From NCBI GenBank assembly GCA_011330645.1, contig DRQB01000170.1, positions 1 to 14,263 of the forward strand: a stretch of 14,263 nt of DNA, written 5' to 3'. A program made the translations under genes and the position numbers. The notes beneath the pieces are model-generated. The model was not told the origin of the DNA. It saw nothing but the letters and a program-made list of their open reading frames with translations, and did no database searches. Source of the DNA: Campylobacterota bacterium (GTDB lineage Bacteria > Campylobacterota > Campylobacteria > Campylobacterales > Sulfurovaceae). Below are positions 1 to 7,442 of the stretch, one piece after another; within the stretch, counting starts at the first letter, position 1, and each line of letters starts with the position of its first letter.

Positions 1-380
1 TCCATATAAATGGGACGAGCATCAGGGTAGTAGAGTCTAAAGAGCATAGCATTGGTGGTGTACTTACCAGAGAGAGCCACTTTAAAGTTACGCTTGAGAT
101 TTTTGTCTTTACGACGAATGAGCTTAGGTCCATACCCCTCACCAAAACTTACTGCAGTACGAAGCAGAGCATATTCATCTTTAATAAGAGGATACATCCC
201 AAAGCTTATGGCAGAGACATCATAGGTGCCTTTGAGGGCTTCTACATTAAGTGTTTCTATGTCTAATCCAATGTTAGTAAACGCATACCCTTTAGTATCT
301 ACCCAACCAAATTTAATGGCAAAGTACATAAAGATATCATCAGCATCTGGAGAGTGGGCTAGTTTGATTGGGTTTGGCAT
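1..380 (-). CDS. mqnD: MqnA/MqnD-family menaquinone biosynthesis protein, probably 1,4-dihydroxy-6-naphthoate synthase (partial, N-terminal part)
   Basis: The reverse strand is open from an ATG at 380 to the window edge, giving 126 codons plus 2 nt; the 3' end lies outside. The translation starts MPNPIKLAHSPDADDIFMYF and continues with stretches such as DVSAISFGMYPLIKDEYALL and VSFGEGYGPKL. These are typical of the periplasmic-binding-protein-fold enzymes of the futalosine menaquinone pathway (Pfam VitK2_biosynth, MqnA/MqnD) in Campylobacterota. They act in the cytosol on futalosine-derived intermediates to make the naphthoate ring of menaquinone, the quinone used in anaerobic and microaerobic respiration. 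The SPDADD/DEYALL pattern is recognised from memory, so assignment to MqnD rather than MqnA is less certain than the family. A weak GTGAG-like RBS precedes the ATG. The gene is divergent from recA. Confidence 0.72.
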   Translation of the reverse strand, partial: MPNPIKLAHSPDADDIFMYFAIKFGWVDTKGYAFTNIGLDIETLNVEALKGTYDVSAISFGMYPLIKDEYALLRTAVSFGEGYGPKLIRRKDKNLKRNFKVALSGKYTTNAMLFRLYYPDARPIYM

Positions 381-409
381 GAATACTCACTTGATTTTAA
401 AGTAATTGT

Positions 410-417
410 ATTTTATC
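410..417 (-). promoter_or_regulatory. Candidate -10 region for the mqnD-type gene
   Basis: Read on the minus strand, this stretch is GATAAAAT, ending 29 nt before the ATG at 380. The same octamer lies at similar distances upstream of recA and eno. No convincing -35 hexamer is seen, as is usual for sigma-70 promoters of Campylobacterota, which rely on the -10 and upstream AT-rich DNA. The rest of the 381-585 gap between the divergent genes is AT-rich and shows no ORF or strong hairpin. Confidence 0.45.
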
Positions 418-547
418 GAAAAGGTGCAAAAAGGTAAATTATCTAAAAAATATGTCAATTTGCAATATTTTTGCCTCTTTTTTCAAAATTGTATTAAACT
501 GCCAACATGACTAAATAATCCATGAAACTTATTCAATGGTTATATTA

Positions 548-555
548 GATAAAAT
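548..555 (+). promoter_or_regulatory. Candidate -10 region of recA
   Basis: GATAAAAT (core TAAAAT, 550-555) lies 30 nt upstream of the preferred recA start, in AT-rich DNA. It would give a leader of about 20-25 nt. No LexA-type SOS palindrome is visible between 381 and 585, in line with the general lack of LexA in Campylobacterota (known of the group). Confidence 0.45.
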
Positions 556-585
556 TACTTCAATATAAAGGTTAAGGATATGACT

Positions 586-1620
586 ATGGCAATGGATGCA
601 AACAAACAAAAAGCACTGGATATGGCAATCAAACAGATAGATAAGACGTTTGGTAAAGGTACGCTTATGAGACTTGGTGATAAAGCATTTGAACCGATAG
701 AGTCTATCTCTACAGGTTCACTTGGGCTAGATATGGCTCTAGGGATTGGCGGTATTCCTCAAGGACGTATTATAGAAATCTATGGACCTGAGTCCTCTGG
801 TAAAACAACTTTGGCGCTACAGACTATCGCGTCTGCTCAGAAAAAAGAGATGGTGTGTGCCTTTATCGATGCAGAGCATGCACTGGATGTGGTTTATGCT
901 AAGAACCTGGGAGTAGATACAGATAATCTACTTGTATCTCAACCAGATTTTGGAGAGCAAGCTCTTGATGTACTAGAGACTTTGGCACGTTCAGGTGCGG
1001 TTGACTTAATCGTTGTGGATTCAGTAGCAGCACTTACGCCTAAAACTGAGATAGAAGGGGATATGGGAGACACGCATGTAGGACTTCAGGCACGTCTTAT
1101 GTCTCAAGCACTTCGTAAACTTACAGCTATCCTGCATAAGACGAACACCACAGTCATTTTCATTAACCAAATTCGTATGAAGATTGGTACGATGGGGTAT
1201 GGCTCTCCTGAGACAACCACTGGGGGTAATGCCTTGAAGTTCTACTGTTCTGTGCGTATCGATGTGAGACGTATCGCAACATTAAAACAAGGTGATTCTA
1301 GCATCGGTAACCGTGTGAAAGCCAAAGTGGTGAAAAACAAAGTGGCTCCTCCATTTAGACAAGCCGAGTTTGACATTATGTTTGGTGAAGGTATCTCTTA
1401 CATCGGTGAGCTTATAGACTATGGTATCAAAATGGACATTGTCGATAAATCTGGTGCTTGGTTCTCTTATGGTGCAGAGAAACTTGGGCAGGGTAAAGAG
1501 AATGCGAAAATCACCATCAAAGAAAATCCTGAGATGATGGCAGAGATAGATAAAAAAGTCAAAGAGGCATTGGGATTTGGTGAGTCACTTACTGTAGATG
1601 AGAGTGAAATGCAAGAGTAA
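586..1620 (+). CDS. recA: Recombinase RecA
   Basis: RecA is an ATP-dependent DNA strand-exchange protein for homologous recombination and double-strand break repair, forming cytosolic filaments on single-stranded DNA. The protein (344 aa from ATG 586, normal family length) has Walker A GPESSGKTT at about residues 67-75, the MAW-type DAEHALD segment, Walker B LIVVDS near 141-146, the loop-2 region with GYGSPETTTGGNALKFY, and the C-terminal KAKVVKNKVAPPFR signature, ending in an acidic tail. In-frame ATGs lie at 580, 586 and 592. The SD AAGGA at 574-578 is only 1 nt from ATG 580 but 7 nt from ATG 586, so 586 is preferred (MAMDANKQ...). It is transcribed divergently from the mqnD-type gene. A strong inverted repeat follows 7 nt after the stop. 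Identification is secure; only the start is open. Confidence 0.98.
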   Translation: MAMDANKQKALDMAIKQIDKTFGKGTLMRLGDKAFEPIESISTGSLGLDMALGIGGIPQGRIIEIYGPESSGKTTLALQTIASAQKKEMVCAFIDAEHALDVVYAKNLGVDTDNLLVSQPDFGEQALDVLETLARSGAVDLIVVDSVAALTPKTEIEGDMGDTHVGLQARLMSQALRKLTAILHKTNTTVIFINQIRMKIGTMGYGSPETTTGGNALKFYCSVRIDVRRIATLKQGDSSIGNRVKAKVVKNKVAPPFRQAEFDIMFGEGISYIGELIDYGIKMDIVDKSGAWFSYGAEKLGQGKENAKITIKENPEMMAEIDKKVKEALGFGESLTVDESEMQE

Positions 1621-1626
1621 ATTACA

Positions 1627-1653
1627 AAAGTGTAAAGTGATGCTTTACACTTT
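1627..1653. repeat. Perfect 11-bp inverted repeat (5-nt spacer) after recA
   Basis: The arms AAAGTGTAAAG (1627-1637) and CTTTACACTTT (1643-1653) are exact reverse complements around TGATG. As RNA this would be an 11-bp hairpin just after recA and could stop or stabilise its transcript, but no U-run follows the stem, so a classical intrinsic terminator is doubtful. As DNA it is a good dimer-binding operator: its right arm contains the TTTACA that serves as -35 of the downstream MerR-like gene. Operator versus hairpin cannot be decided from sequence. Confidence 0.75.
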
Positions 1654-1673
1654 AAGGTAAAATAGTTTATACT
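1644..1673 (+). promoter_or_regulatory. Predicted sigma-70 promoter of the merR-like/aas unit, overlapping the inverted repeat
   Basis: TTTACA (1644-1649) and TATACT (1668-1673) are separated by 18 bp. Transcription would start near 1680, about 22 nt before ATG 1702, with SD AAGGA at 1691-1695. The -35 lies inside the right arm of the inverted repeat, so a repressor bound there would block RNA polymerase. A second possible -10, GGTAAAAT, lies at 1656-1663. Confidence 0.5.
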
Positions 1674-1701
1674 GTCACTAATTCAATATTAAGGATTTGT
1701 G

Positions 1702-2367
1702 ATGGCATATAAAATGAAAGAACTTATGGCTCTAAGTGATGAGAGCAAATCAACGATACTTTATTACGTAAAAGAGGGACTGCTCCCCGAACCTTCCAAG
1801 CCTAAACCCAATGTACACCTTTATGATGAGTCCTGTGTACAAATACTGAAATTTATTAAATATCTGCAACATAACTTTTCTTACTCTATAGCTGAAATAC
1901 AAAGTATTTTTAAAGATAATACTTTTGATTTTGATGGAAGTTTTGAGATGATGGTACGTTCCCTTGAACTTATCTCAGGAGGACGTGACAATCAATGGTA
2001 CACTCAAAAAGAGTTTTTAACATTGCTTTCAATGAGTGAAAAAAAACTTACAAGTTATCAAAAGAAAGGCTATCTTTTTGAACGAGCAAAAGGTTTTTCT
2101 TCAAAAGAAATTGAAATTGCAGAAATTCTTGAACGTGCGGAAGCTTTAGGCTTGGATTTTAGTCTTTTAGATGCCTATGTCACAGATGCGAAAGTATTGG
2201 CAGAAAAAGAAAATGAAGTAGGCTCTGATTTATTGCTTAATGATGAAGAATCACATAATGCAAGGTATGAATTACTTTTTGATTTGATTTTGACTTTAAA
2301 ACCTTATATCTTCAATATGCATACGGTTCAAACACACCAAAAACATATCACAAAGGATGCCTCATGA
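1702..2367 (+). CDS. MerR-family transcriptional regulator with two tandem MerR-like DNA-binding modules
   Basis: The 221-residue protein opens with a MerR-type winged helix (residues about 3-71): YKMKELMALSDESKSTILYY, then KEGLLPEP, a wing ending HLYDES, and FSYSIAEIQSIF. A second, weaker copy follows at about 100-162: YTQKEFLTLLSMSEKKLTSY, QKKGYLFERAKGFSSKEIEI, then an ALGLDFSLLDAYV segment. The last 50 residues are helical with no metal-binding Cys cluster, so this is not a classic metal sensor; the ligand is unknown. Start: SD AAGGA (1691-1695) is 6 nt before ATG 1702 but only 3 nt before the in-frame GTG 1699, so 1702 is chosen. Its stop overlaps the next ATG (ATGA, 2364-2367), implying translational coupling with the Aas-type fusion it may control. 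The perfect inverted repeat at the promoter suggests autoregulation (inference). Confidence 0.82.
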   Translation: MAYKMKELMALSDESKSTILYYVKEGLLPEPSKPKPNVHLYDESCVQILKFIKYLQHNFSYSIAEIQSIFKDNTFDFDGSFEMMVRSLELISGGRDNQWYTQKEFLTLLSMSEKKLTSYQKKGYLFERAKGFSSKEIEIAEILERAEALGLDFSLLDAYVTDAKVLAEKENEVGSDLLLNDEESHNARYELLFDLILTLKPYIFNMHTVQTHQKHITKDAS

Positions 2368-5300
2368 AGGCACTCTTTACTATAGCGGGATTTACCCCTT
2401 ATATGTTTATCATTTTTCTCAATGCCATGACGGACTTGGGACATAAGATTATTTTGCAAAATACTATTTTTAAAGCGTATGATGGCTCAGAATTGATAGT
2501 GCTTACTGCCATAGTGAATGCATTGATTCTTTTACCATTTATTTTCCTTTTTTCTCCCGCAGGATATATATCAGATAAATATCCTAAGACAAAAGTGATA
2601 GAGTACGCATCCGCAGCGGCGATTGGGATTACTTCGCTTATTCTTGTCTCTTATTATATGGGGTGGTTTTGGGTAGCATTTGGACTTACTTTTGTCTTGG
2701 CAGCACAAAGTGCTATTTACTCCCCTGCAAAGTATGGGTTGATTAAAGAGATGACAGGCAATGAAAAGTTGGCACAGGCAAATGCTTTGGTACAAGCGGT
2801 GACAATTATATCTATTTTGGCAGGGGCAGTCATCTATTCTATGTTCTTCGAAAGTTTACTGCAAGACAGAACACTTATACCTGCTGAGATACTACACTAT
2901 ATTGCCCCGGTGGGGTATTTACTTATAGCTGCAAGTATCGTAGAATTTTTATTGGCTCGAAAACTTGTCAAACAATTTATCTATCAATCTACAGATAATA
3001 CAATGGTTTTTGAAACAAAAAAATATCAAAACCTTGAATATCTCAAATCAAACCTTTCTGTTATCAAAGGCAATAGAGCCGTATGGCTTAGTATTTTGGG
3101 ACTTTCTGTTCTCTGGGGCGTTTCGCAAGTTGTACTTGCGGTCTTTGGGGAACACTTAAAAAGTAAATTGGGCATTACCGATACGGTCATAGCACAAGGG
3201 TTACTCGCACTTTCTGGTGTGGGGATGGTTGTGGGGTCGATGTATGCAGGGCGTGTAAGTAAAAACTATATTGAAACAGGCATTATTCCTTTAGGGGCAT
3301 TTGGTGTAGCGATGACACTCTATACTATTCCTGCACTTACTAGCGTTGGGGCATTAGGATTTACATTGTTTTTATTTGGTGTCTCTTCAGGCTTATTTTT
3401 AGTGCCACTCAATGCCATTATTCAGTTTGCAACACCTACGCAGATATTGGGGAAGGTGCTTGCAGGAAATAACTTTATGCAAAATGTGAGTATGTTCCTC
3501 TTTTTGGTGCTTACCGCACTTTTTGGGTATTTTAACTTAGGGGCAACAGGGCTTTTTTATATCATAGCAACCATTGCCTTTTTAGGAATGGGGTACACTT
3601 TTATCAAATTGCCACAGTCGTTAGTACGTTATCTGGTACGTATGATTATTGGTTTTAAGTATGATTTGAGTGTAGAGGGACTGAAAAACATAGAAGCCAA
3701 TGACAAAGGGATACTTCTTTTAGGAAATCACGTCTCTTTTTTAGACTGGGCTATCTTGCAAATGGCATATCCTAAACAGATACGTTTCGTGATGGAAAGA
3801 AGCTATTATGAAAAGTGGTATCTTAAACCCTTTTTTGATTTTTTTAGAGTCATTCCTATTTCGAGTCGTGGGAGTAAAGGGGCACTTGCCAAAGTAACAG
3901 AAGCATTGAATGCAGGTGAGACCGTGGCACTTTTCCCAGAAGGACACCTCTCACGTAATGGTCATCTGGGCACGTTTCAAAGAGGTTTTGAAATAGCAAC
4001 CAAAGAGGTAAAAAATGCGGTGATAGTTCCCTTTTATTTAAGAGGACTCTGGGAAGATAATTTTTCATATGCATCTAAAAAAATGAAACGTAGCAAGAGT
4101 AAAGATATCTCTGTGAGTTTTGGTAAATCGTTAGAGGTACATAGTGTCGCATCGGAGGTTAAAAAAGCTGTTTTTGACCTTTCTGTACAAAGTTGGAAAG
4201 GCTATGCAGAAACATTACCAGTAGTACAAAAAGCATGGATAGAGACAAGTAAAGGGCTTGGAAGTCAATTATGTATGGCAGATTCTACTGGCGTTGAAGT
4301 CAATGGCAATCGTTTTGTTACCGGTACATTGATGATAGCAAAAGCCATTAAATCGAAAGTAAAAAAGAGCCAAAACGTTGCTGTGCTACTCCCTACTTCA
4401 GTGGGTGGTTCTATGGGAAATATGGCATTACTTTCTCTAGGTAAAACGGTTGTCAATTTAAATTACTCTAGTGGAGAAGAGAGTCTGCGTCATGCCCTGA
4501 AGATAGCAAACATTACAACAGTATTGGCTTCACAACAGTTTGTTACTAAACTGAAAGCAAAAGGGTTTGACTTAAGTGAAGTATTGAGTAGTGTAGAGGT
4601 GATTTACCTTGAAGAAGTACGTGCGAACATGAGTCGCTTCAAATCTTTGGCTATGTTATTGCTTGTTAATGTACTGCCAGCATCTATATTGAGTACATTG
4701 TTTGTTAAAGGTGCCCATGTAGATGATACGGCAGCCATACTCTTTTCCAGTGGAAGTGAAGGTGCACCCAAAGGGATAGAACTTAGTCATAAAAATATGA
4801 TGGGAAATATCAAGCAAGCCATTACACTTATTAACCCAAATGATAATGATGTAATGCTAGGAACCTTGCCTATCTTCCACTCTTTTGGACTGACTGTGAC
4901 CACACTCTTACCTCTCATAGAGGGTATACCTGTAGCGTGTCATCCTGATCCAACAGATGGTTTTGGTATAGGTAAAATGGCAGCCAAATATGAGGCAACG
5001 ATGCTTTTTGCTACAGCAACCTTTTTTAGACTGTATACACGTAATAAAAAACTCAACCCTCTAATGTTCAAAGATTTACGTATGGTCATTGCAGGGGCGG
5101 AGAAACTGCCCCTAGAAATACGAGACGAGTTTAAAAAGAAGTTTGGGCACGATATTTACGAGGGATATGGTGCTACAGAAACAACGCCTGTAGCCTCCAT
5201 AAATATTCCTGATGTACTCATGCAAGACTCATGGAAAGTACAGGTGGGACATAAAATAGGTACTGTAGGGCTACCCGTGCCAGGAAGTAGCTTTAAAATA

Positions 5301-5822
5301 GTCGACCCAGAGAGTTTTGAAGAGCTTAAAACAGGCGAAGAGGGGATGATACTCATCGGTGGTACGCAGATTATGAAAGGCTACATTGGCGATCCCGACA
5401 AAACGGCTTCAGTCATCAAAGAACTAGATGGTATACGCTGGTACATCACAGGTGATAAAGGGCGATTAGATGAAGATGGTTTCCTCACTATCGTAGACCG
5501 TTACAGTCGCTTTGCCAAAGTGGCTGGAGAGATGGTGAGTTTGGGCATGGTAGAAGGTGAAATAGCCAAGATTTTAGGAGAAAATAACCAAGTCGCAGTG
5601 GTAGCATTACCTGATGTGAAGAAGGGTGAAAAACTCGTATTACTTTTAGAAGGTGAAATAGAAATAGATGATTTAAAAGAGCGTATTAAAACTTTAGAGA
5701 TGAATCCTCTTTTTATGCCTAGTGAATACTATAAAATAGAAGAATTACCTAAACTTGGCACAGGAAAGTCAGATTTTAAAGGGGCAAAAAATCTTGCAGG
5801 AGAATTATCTCAGGTTCAATAA
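2364..5822 (+). CDS. aas: LplT-Aas-type fusion: MFS lysophospholipid transporter, PlsC acyltransferase and acyl-ACP synthetase
   Basis: One 1152-residue chain carries three modules. Residues about 1-425 form a 12-helix MFS transporter like LplT, which flips lysophospholipids inward. Residues about 430-640 are a PlsC-type 1-acyltransferase with NHVSFLD (HX4D: H456, D461) and FPEG at 524-527. Residues about 650-1152 are an AMP-binding acyl-ACP synthetase with the P-loop FSSGSEGAPKG (794-804), YGATET (935-940), the ITGD segment (1028-1031) and the C-terminal catalytic lysine in GTGKSD (K1135). Together these would import a lysophospholipid, activate a fatty acid and re-acylate the lipid (Aas cycle, known from E. 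coli where LplT and Aas are separate). SD AAAGGA (2352-2357) sits 6 nt before the ATG, which overlaps the regulator's stop. All catalytic motifs look intact. Such fusions occur elsewhere; the exact acyl donor and substrate are inferred. Confidence 0.88.
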   Translation: MKALFTIAGFTPYMFIIFLNAMTDLGHKIILQNTIFKAYDGSELIVLTAIVNALILLPFIFLFSPAGYISDKYPKTKVIEYASAAAIGITSLILVSYYMGWFWVAFGLTFVLAAQSAIYSPAKYGLIKEMTGNEKLAQANALVQAVTIISILAGAVIYSMFFESLLQDRTLIPAEILHYIAPVGYLLIAASIVEFLLARKLVKQFIYQSTDNTMVFETKKYQNLEYLKSNLSVIKGNRAVWLSILGLSVLWGVSQVVLAVFGEHLKSKLGITDTVIAQGLLALSGVGMVVGSMYAGRVSKNYIETGIIPLGAFGVAMTLYTIPALTSVGALGFTLFLFGVSSGLFLVPLNAIIQFATPTQILGKVLAGNNFMQNVSMFLFLVLTALFGYFNLGATGLFYIIATIAFLGMGYTFIKLPQSLVRYLVRMIIGFKYDLSVEGLKNIEANDKGILLLGNHVSFLDWAILQMAYPKQIRFVMERSYYEKWYLKPFFDFFRVIPISSRGSKGALAKVTEALNAGETVALFPEGHLSRNGHLGTFQRGFEIATKEVKNAVIVPFYLRGLWEDNFSYASKKMKRSKSKDISVSFGKSLEVHSVASEVKKAVFDLSVQSWKGYAETLPVVQKAWIETSKGLGSQLCMADSTGVEVNGNRFVTGTLMIAKAIKSKVKKSQNVAVLLPTSVGGSMGNMALLSLGKTVVNLNYSSGEESLRHALKIANITTVLASQQFVTKLKAKGFDLSEVLSSVEVIYLEEVRANMSRFKSLAMLLLVNVLPASILSTLFVKGAHVDDTAAILFSSGSEGAPKGIELSHKNMMGNIKQAITLINPNDNDVMLGTLPIFHSFGLTVTTLLPLIEGIPVACHPDPTDGFGIGKMAAKYEATMLFATATFFRLYTRNKKLNPLMFKDLRMVIAGAEKLPLEIRDEFKKKFGHDIYEGYGATETTPVASINIPDVLMQDSWKVQVGHKIGTVGLPVPGSSFKIVDPESFEELKTGEEGMILIGGTQIMKGYIGDPDKTASVIKELDGIRWYITGDKGRLDEDGFLTIVDRYSRFAKVAGEMVSLGMVEGEIAKILGENNQVAVVALPDVKKGEKLVLLLEGEIEIDDLKERIKTLEMNPLFMPSEYYKIEELPKLGTGKSDFKGAKNLAGELSQVQ

Positions 5823-5851
5823 GGCTAAAACAGACCTATCAGCAACTTTTA

Positions 5852-5885
5852 GATAAAATAAGAGCATTAATTATAACGTAAGGGA
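5852..5885 (+). promoter_or_regulatory. Candidate eno promoter (-10) and ribosome binding site
   Basis: GATAAAAT (5852-5859) lies 33 nt before the eno ATG and matches the octamer upstream of recA. SD AAGGGA (5880-5885) has a 7-nt spacing to ATG 5893. No hairpin or U-run separates eno from the aas-type gene, so read-through from upstream is also possible. Confidence 0.45.
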
Positions 5886-5892
5886 TATATAA

Positions 5893-7167
5893 ATGATTTT
5901 TATCGATGAAATCGTAGCAACAGAAGTGATGGACTCTAGAGGAAACCCTACAGTCAAAGTAACAGTAAGTCTAAGTGACGGTACAGTGGAAAATGCCATT
6001 GTGCCAAGTGGGGCAAGTACAGGAAAAAGAGAAGCACTAGAACTTCGTGATGGTGGTGAACGTTACATGGGGAAAGGTGTCCTTAAGGCCTGTGAAAATG
6101 TCAATGGTACTATTTCTGATGCCTTGGTAGGACTAAGCCCATTTAACCAAGCAGAGATAGACCTTACTATGAAAGAAGTAGATGGGACAAACAACTATGG
6201 AAATCTTGGTGCCAATGCAGTACTAGGTGTTTCTATGGCTGTGGCACGTGCAGCAGCGAGCTCTATGAAAATGCCACTATACCGTTATCTCGGCGGTGCC
6301 AATGCTGTGGTGATGCCAGTACCTATGCTCAACATCATCAATGGTGGTGAACATGCAAATAACTCTGTGGACTTCCAAGAGTACATGGTAATGCCTATTG
6401 GATTTGATAGATTTTCTGAAGGACTTAGAGCCTGTGCTGAGGTATATCATAACCTTAAAAAAATCATCGATGAAATGGGTGAGAGTACAGCAGTAGGTGA
6501 TGAAGGTGGATTTGCTCCAAACCTTAAATCTAACGAAGAACCGATTCAAGTCATTATACAAGCTATCGAAAAAGCAGGATATAAAGCGGGTGAGCAGATT
6601 GCTATTGCTCTTGATGTGGCTGCAAGTGAAATTATGAATGACGAAGGCAAATATGTACTCAAATCTGAAAACAGAGAGTTAAGCAGTTCTGAGTTGATTG
6701 CTTACTATGCAGATATGTGTGAAAAATACCCTATCGTTTCTATCGAAGATGGTTTAGGTGAGGATGATTGGGCAGGCTGGAAAGAATTGACCGAAGTACT
6801 TGGAGATAAAATACAGCTTGTGGGTGATGATTTATTTGTAACCAATGTGGTGATTTTGGCAGAGGGTATTGAAAAAGATATTGCTAACTCTATTCTTATC
6901 AAGCCAAACCAGATAGGGACAGTCTCTGAGACAATGCAAACAGTGCGTCTAGCACAGCGTTCAGGATATACTTGTGTGATGAGCCATCGTTCAGGAGAGA
7001 GCGAAGATACATTCATCGCTGATTTTGCGGTGGCACTCAATACGGGTGAGATTAAGACAGGTTCAACAGCACGTTCTGATAGAATTGCGAAATATAACAG
7101 ATTGCTTGAGATTGAAGCAGAACTTGGACAGTTTGAATATTTAGGTACTTCACTTTTTACAAAATAA
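5893..7167 (+). CDS. eno: Enolase (phosphopyruvate hydratase)
   Basis: Enolase interconverts 2-phosphoglycerate and phosphoenolpyruvate in glycolysis and gluconeogenesis, using two Mg2+ in the cytosol. The 424-residue length is typical. Visible landmarks are DSRGNPTV near the N-terminus, the SGASTG loop, PVPMLNIINGGEHANN, Mg2+ ligands D241 (ALDVAASE), E285 (SIEDGL) and D312 (VGDDLF), catalytic K337 in the LIKPNQIGT signature, and H365 in SHRSGESED. These are all offset by five from the E. coli numbering, so the active site is complete. The ATG at 5893 has a good SD. The FtsB-like gene starts 6 nt after its stop, so they very probably share a transcript. From memory, Campylobacter and Helicobacter have eno next to recA; here 4.3 kb separate them. 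Confidence 0.98.
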   Translation: MIFIDEIVATEVMDSRGNPTVKVTVSLSDGTVENAIVPSGASTGKREALELRDGGERYMGKGVLKACENVNGTISDALVGLSPFNQAEIDLTMKEVDGTNNYGNLGANAVLGVSMAVARAAASSMKMPLYRYLGGANAVVMPVPMLNIINGGEHANNSVDFQEYMVMPIGFDRFSEGLRACAEVYHNLKKIIDEMGESTAVGDEGGFAPNLKSNEEPIQVIIQAIEKAGYKAGEQIAIALDVAASEIMNDEGKYVLKSENRELSSSELIAYYADMCEKYPIVSIEDGLGEDDWAGWKELTEVLGDKIQLVGDDLFVTNVVILAEGIEKDIANSILIKPNQIGTVSETMQTVRLAQRSGYTCVMSHRSGESEDTFIADFAVALNTGEIKTGSTARSDRIAKYNRLLEIEAELGQFEYLGTSLFTK

Positions 7168-7173
7168 AGTGAT

Positions 7174-7428
7174 ATGATGGCAGATACACAAGAAGTAGAA
7201 ACGATAGCAGGCTTATCCATCAAGGCATTGCTCATTACTGCTATAGGCATATTACTTTTTGGTATTTATGTGGGTATATTGATTTATGGAGAAAACTCTC
7301 TTACGGTGTTAAATCAACTTAAAGAGAAAAAGCAAGGACTGTTAGAAGAGGGGAATGCATTGAAAAATGAGAACCAAAGACTTCAAAAAGAATATTTTGA
7401 ATTAATACAGTTGGAACCTAAAGCGTAA
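7174..7428 (+). CDS. FtsB/DivIC-like septum formation initiator family protein
   Basis: This 84-residue protein has a short cytosolic N-terminus, one membrane helix at about residues 17-39 (IKALLITAIGILLFGIYVGI), and then a periplasmic coiled coil with leucines in heptad-like spacing (ENSLTVLNQL, LLEEGNALKNENQRLQKEY). This is the layout of FtsB/DivIC proteins, which bridge FtsL and FtsQ in the divisome. It lacks the longer C-terminal tail of E. coli FtsB, and similarity is by layout, so the division role is inferred. Two adjacent ATGs (7174, 7177) are possible starts. The SD is weak (AAGTGA, 7167-7172), suggesting translational coupling to eno, whose stop is 6 nt upstream. It is followed after 14 nt by the K/E-rich exported protein. 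The position right after eno matches small FtsB-like genes in other Campylobacterota (memory). Confidence 0.75.
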   Translation: MMADTQEVETIAGLSIKALLITAIGILLFGIYVGILIYGENSLTVLNQLKEKKQGLLEEGNALKNENQRLQKEYFELIQLEPKA

Positions 7429-7442
7429 TTGAAGGAGAAATG

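Noticed and set aside
381..585. SOS (LexA) box upstream of recA
   Set aside because: No CTGT-N8-ACAG or GAAC-N4-GTTC type palindrome is present, in line with LexA being generally absent in this phylum.
1627..1653. Inverted repeat as a classical rho-independent terminator of recA
   Set aside because: There is no U-run after the stem and the stem is AU-rich; kept as an inverted repeat with possible operator role instead.
2571..5356. Several 60-75-codon frames inside the Aas-type fusion on both strands
   Set aside because: The fusion is clearly coding throughout with motifs in every domain; these frames lack RBSs and family features.
6705..7250. 181-codon open frame on the minus strand opposite eno and the FtsB-like gene
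   Set aside because: It lies opposite enolase with all catalytic residues intact, has no family resemblance, and is Ser/Ile-rich as expected for a mirror frame.
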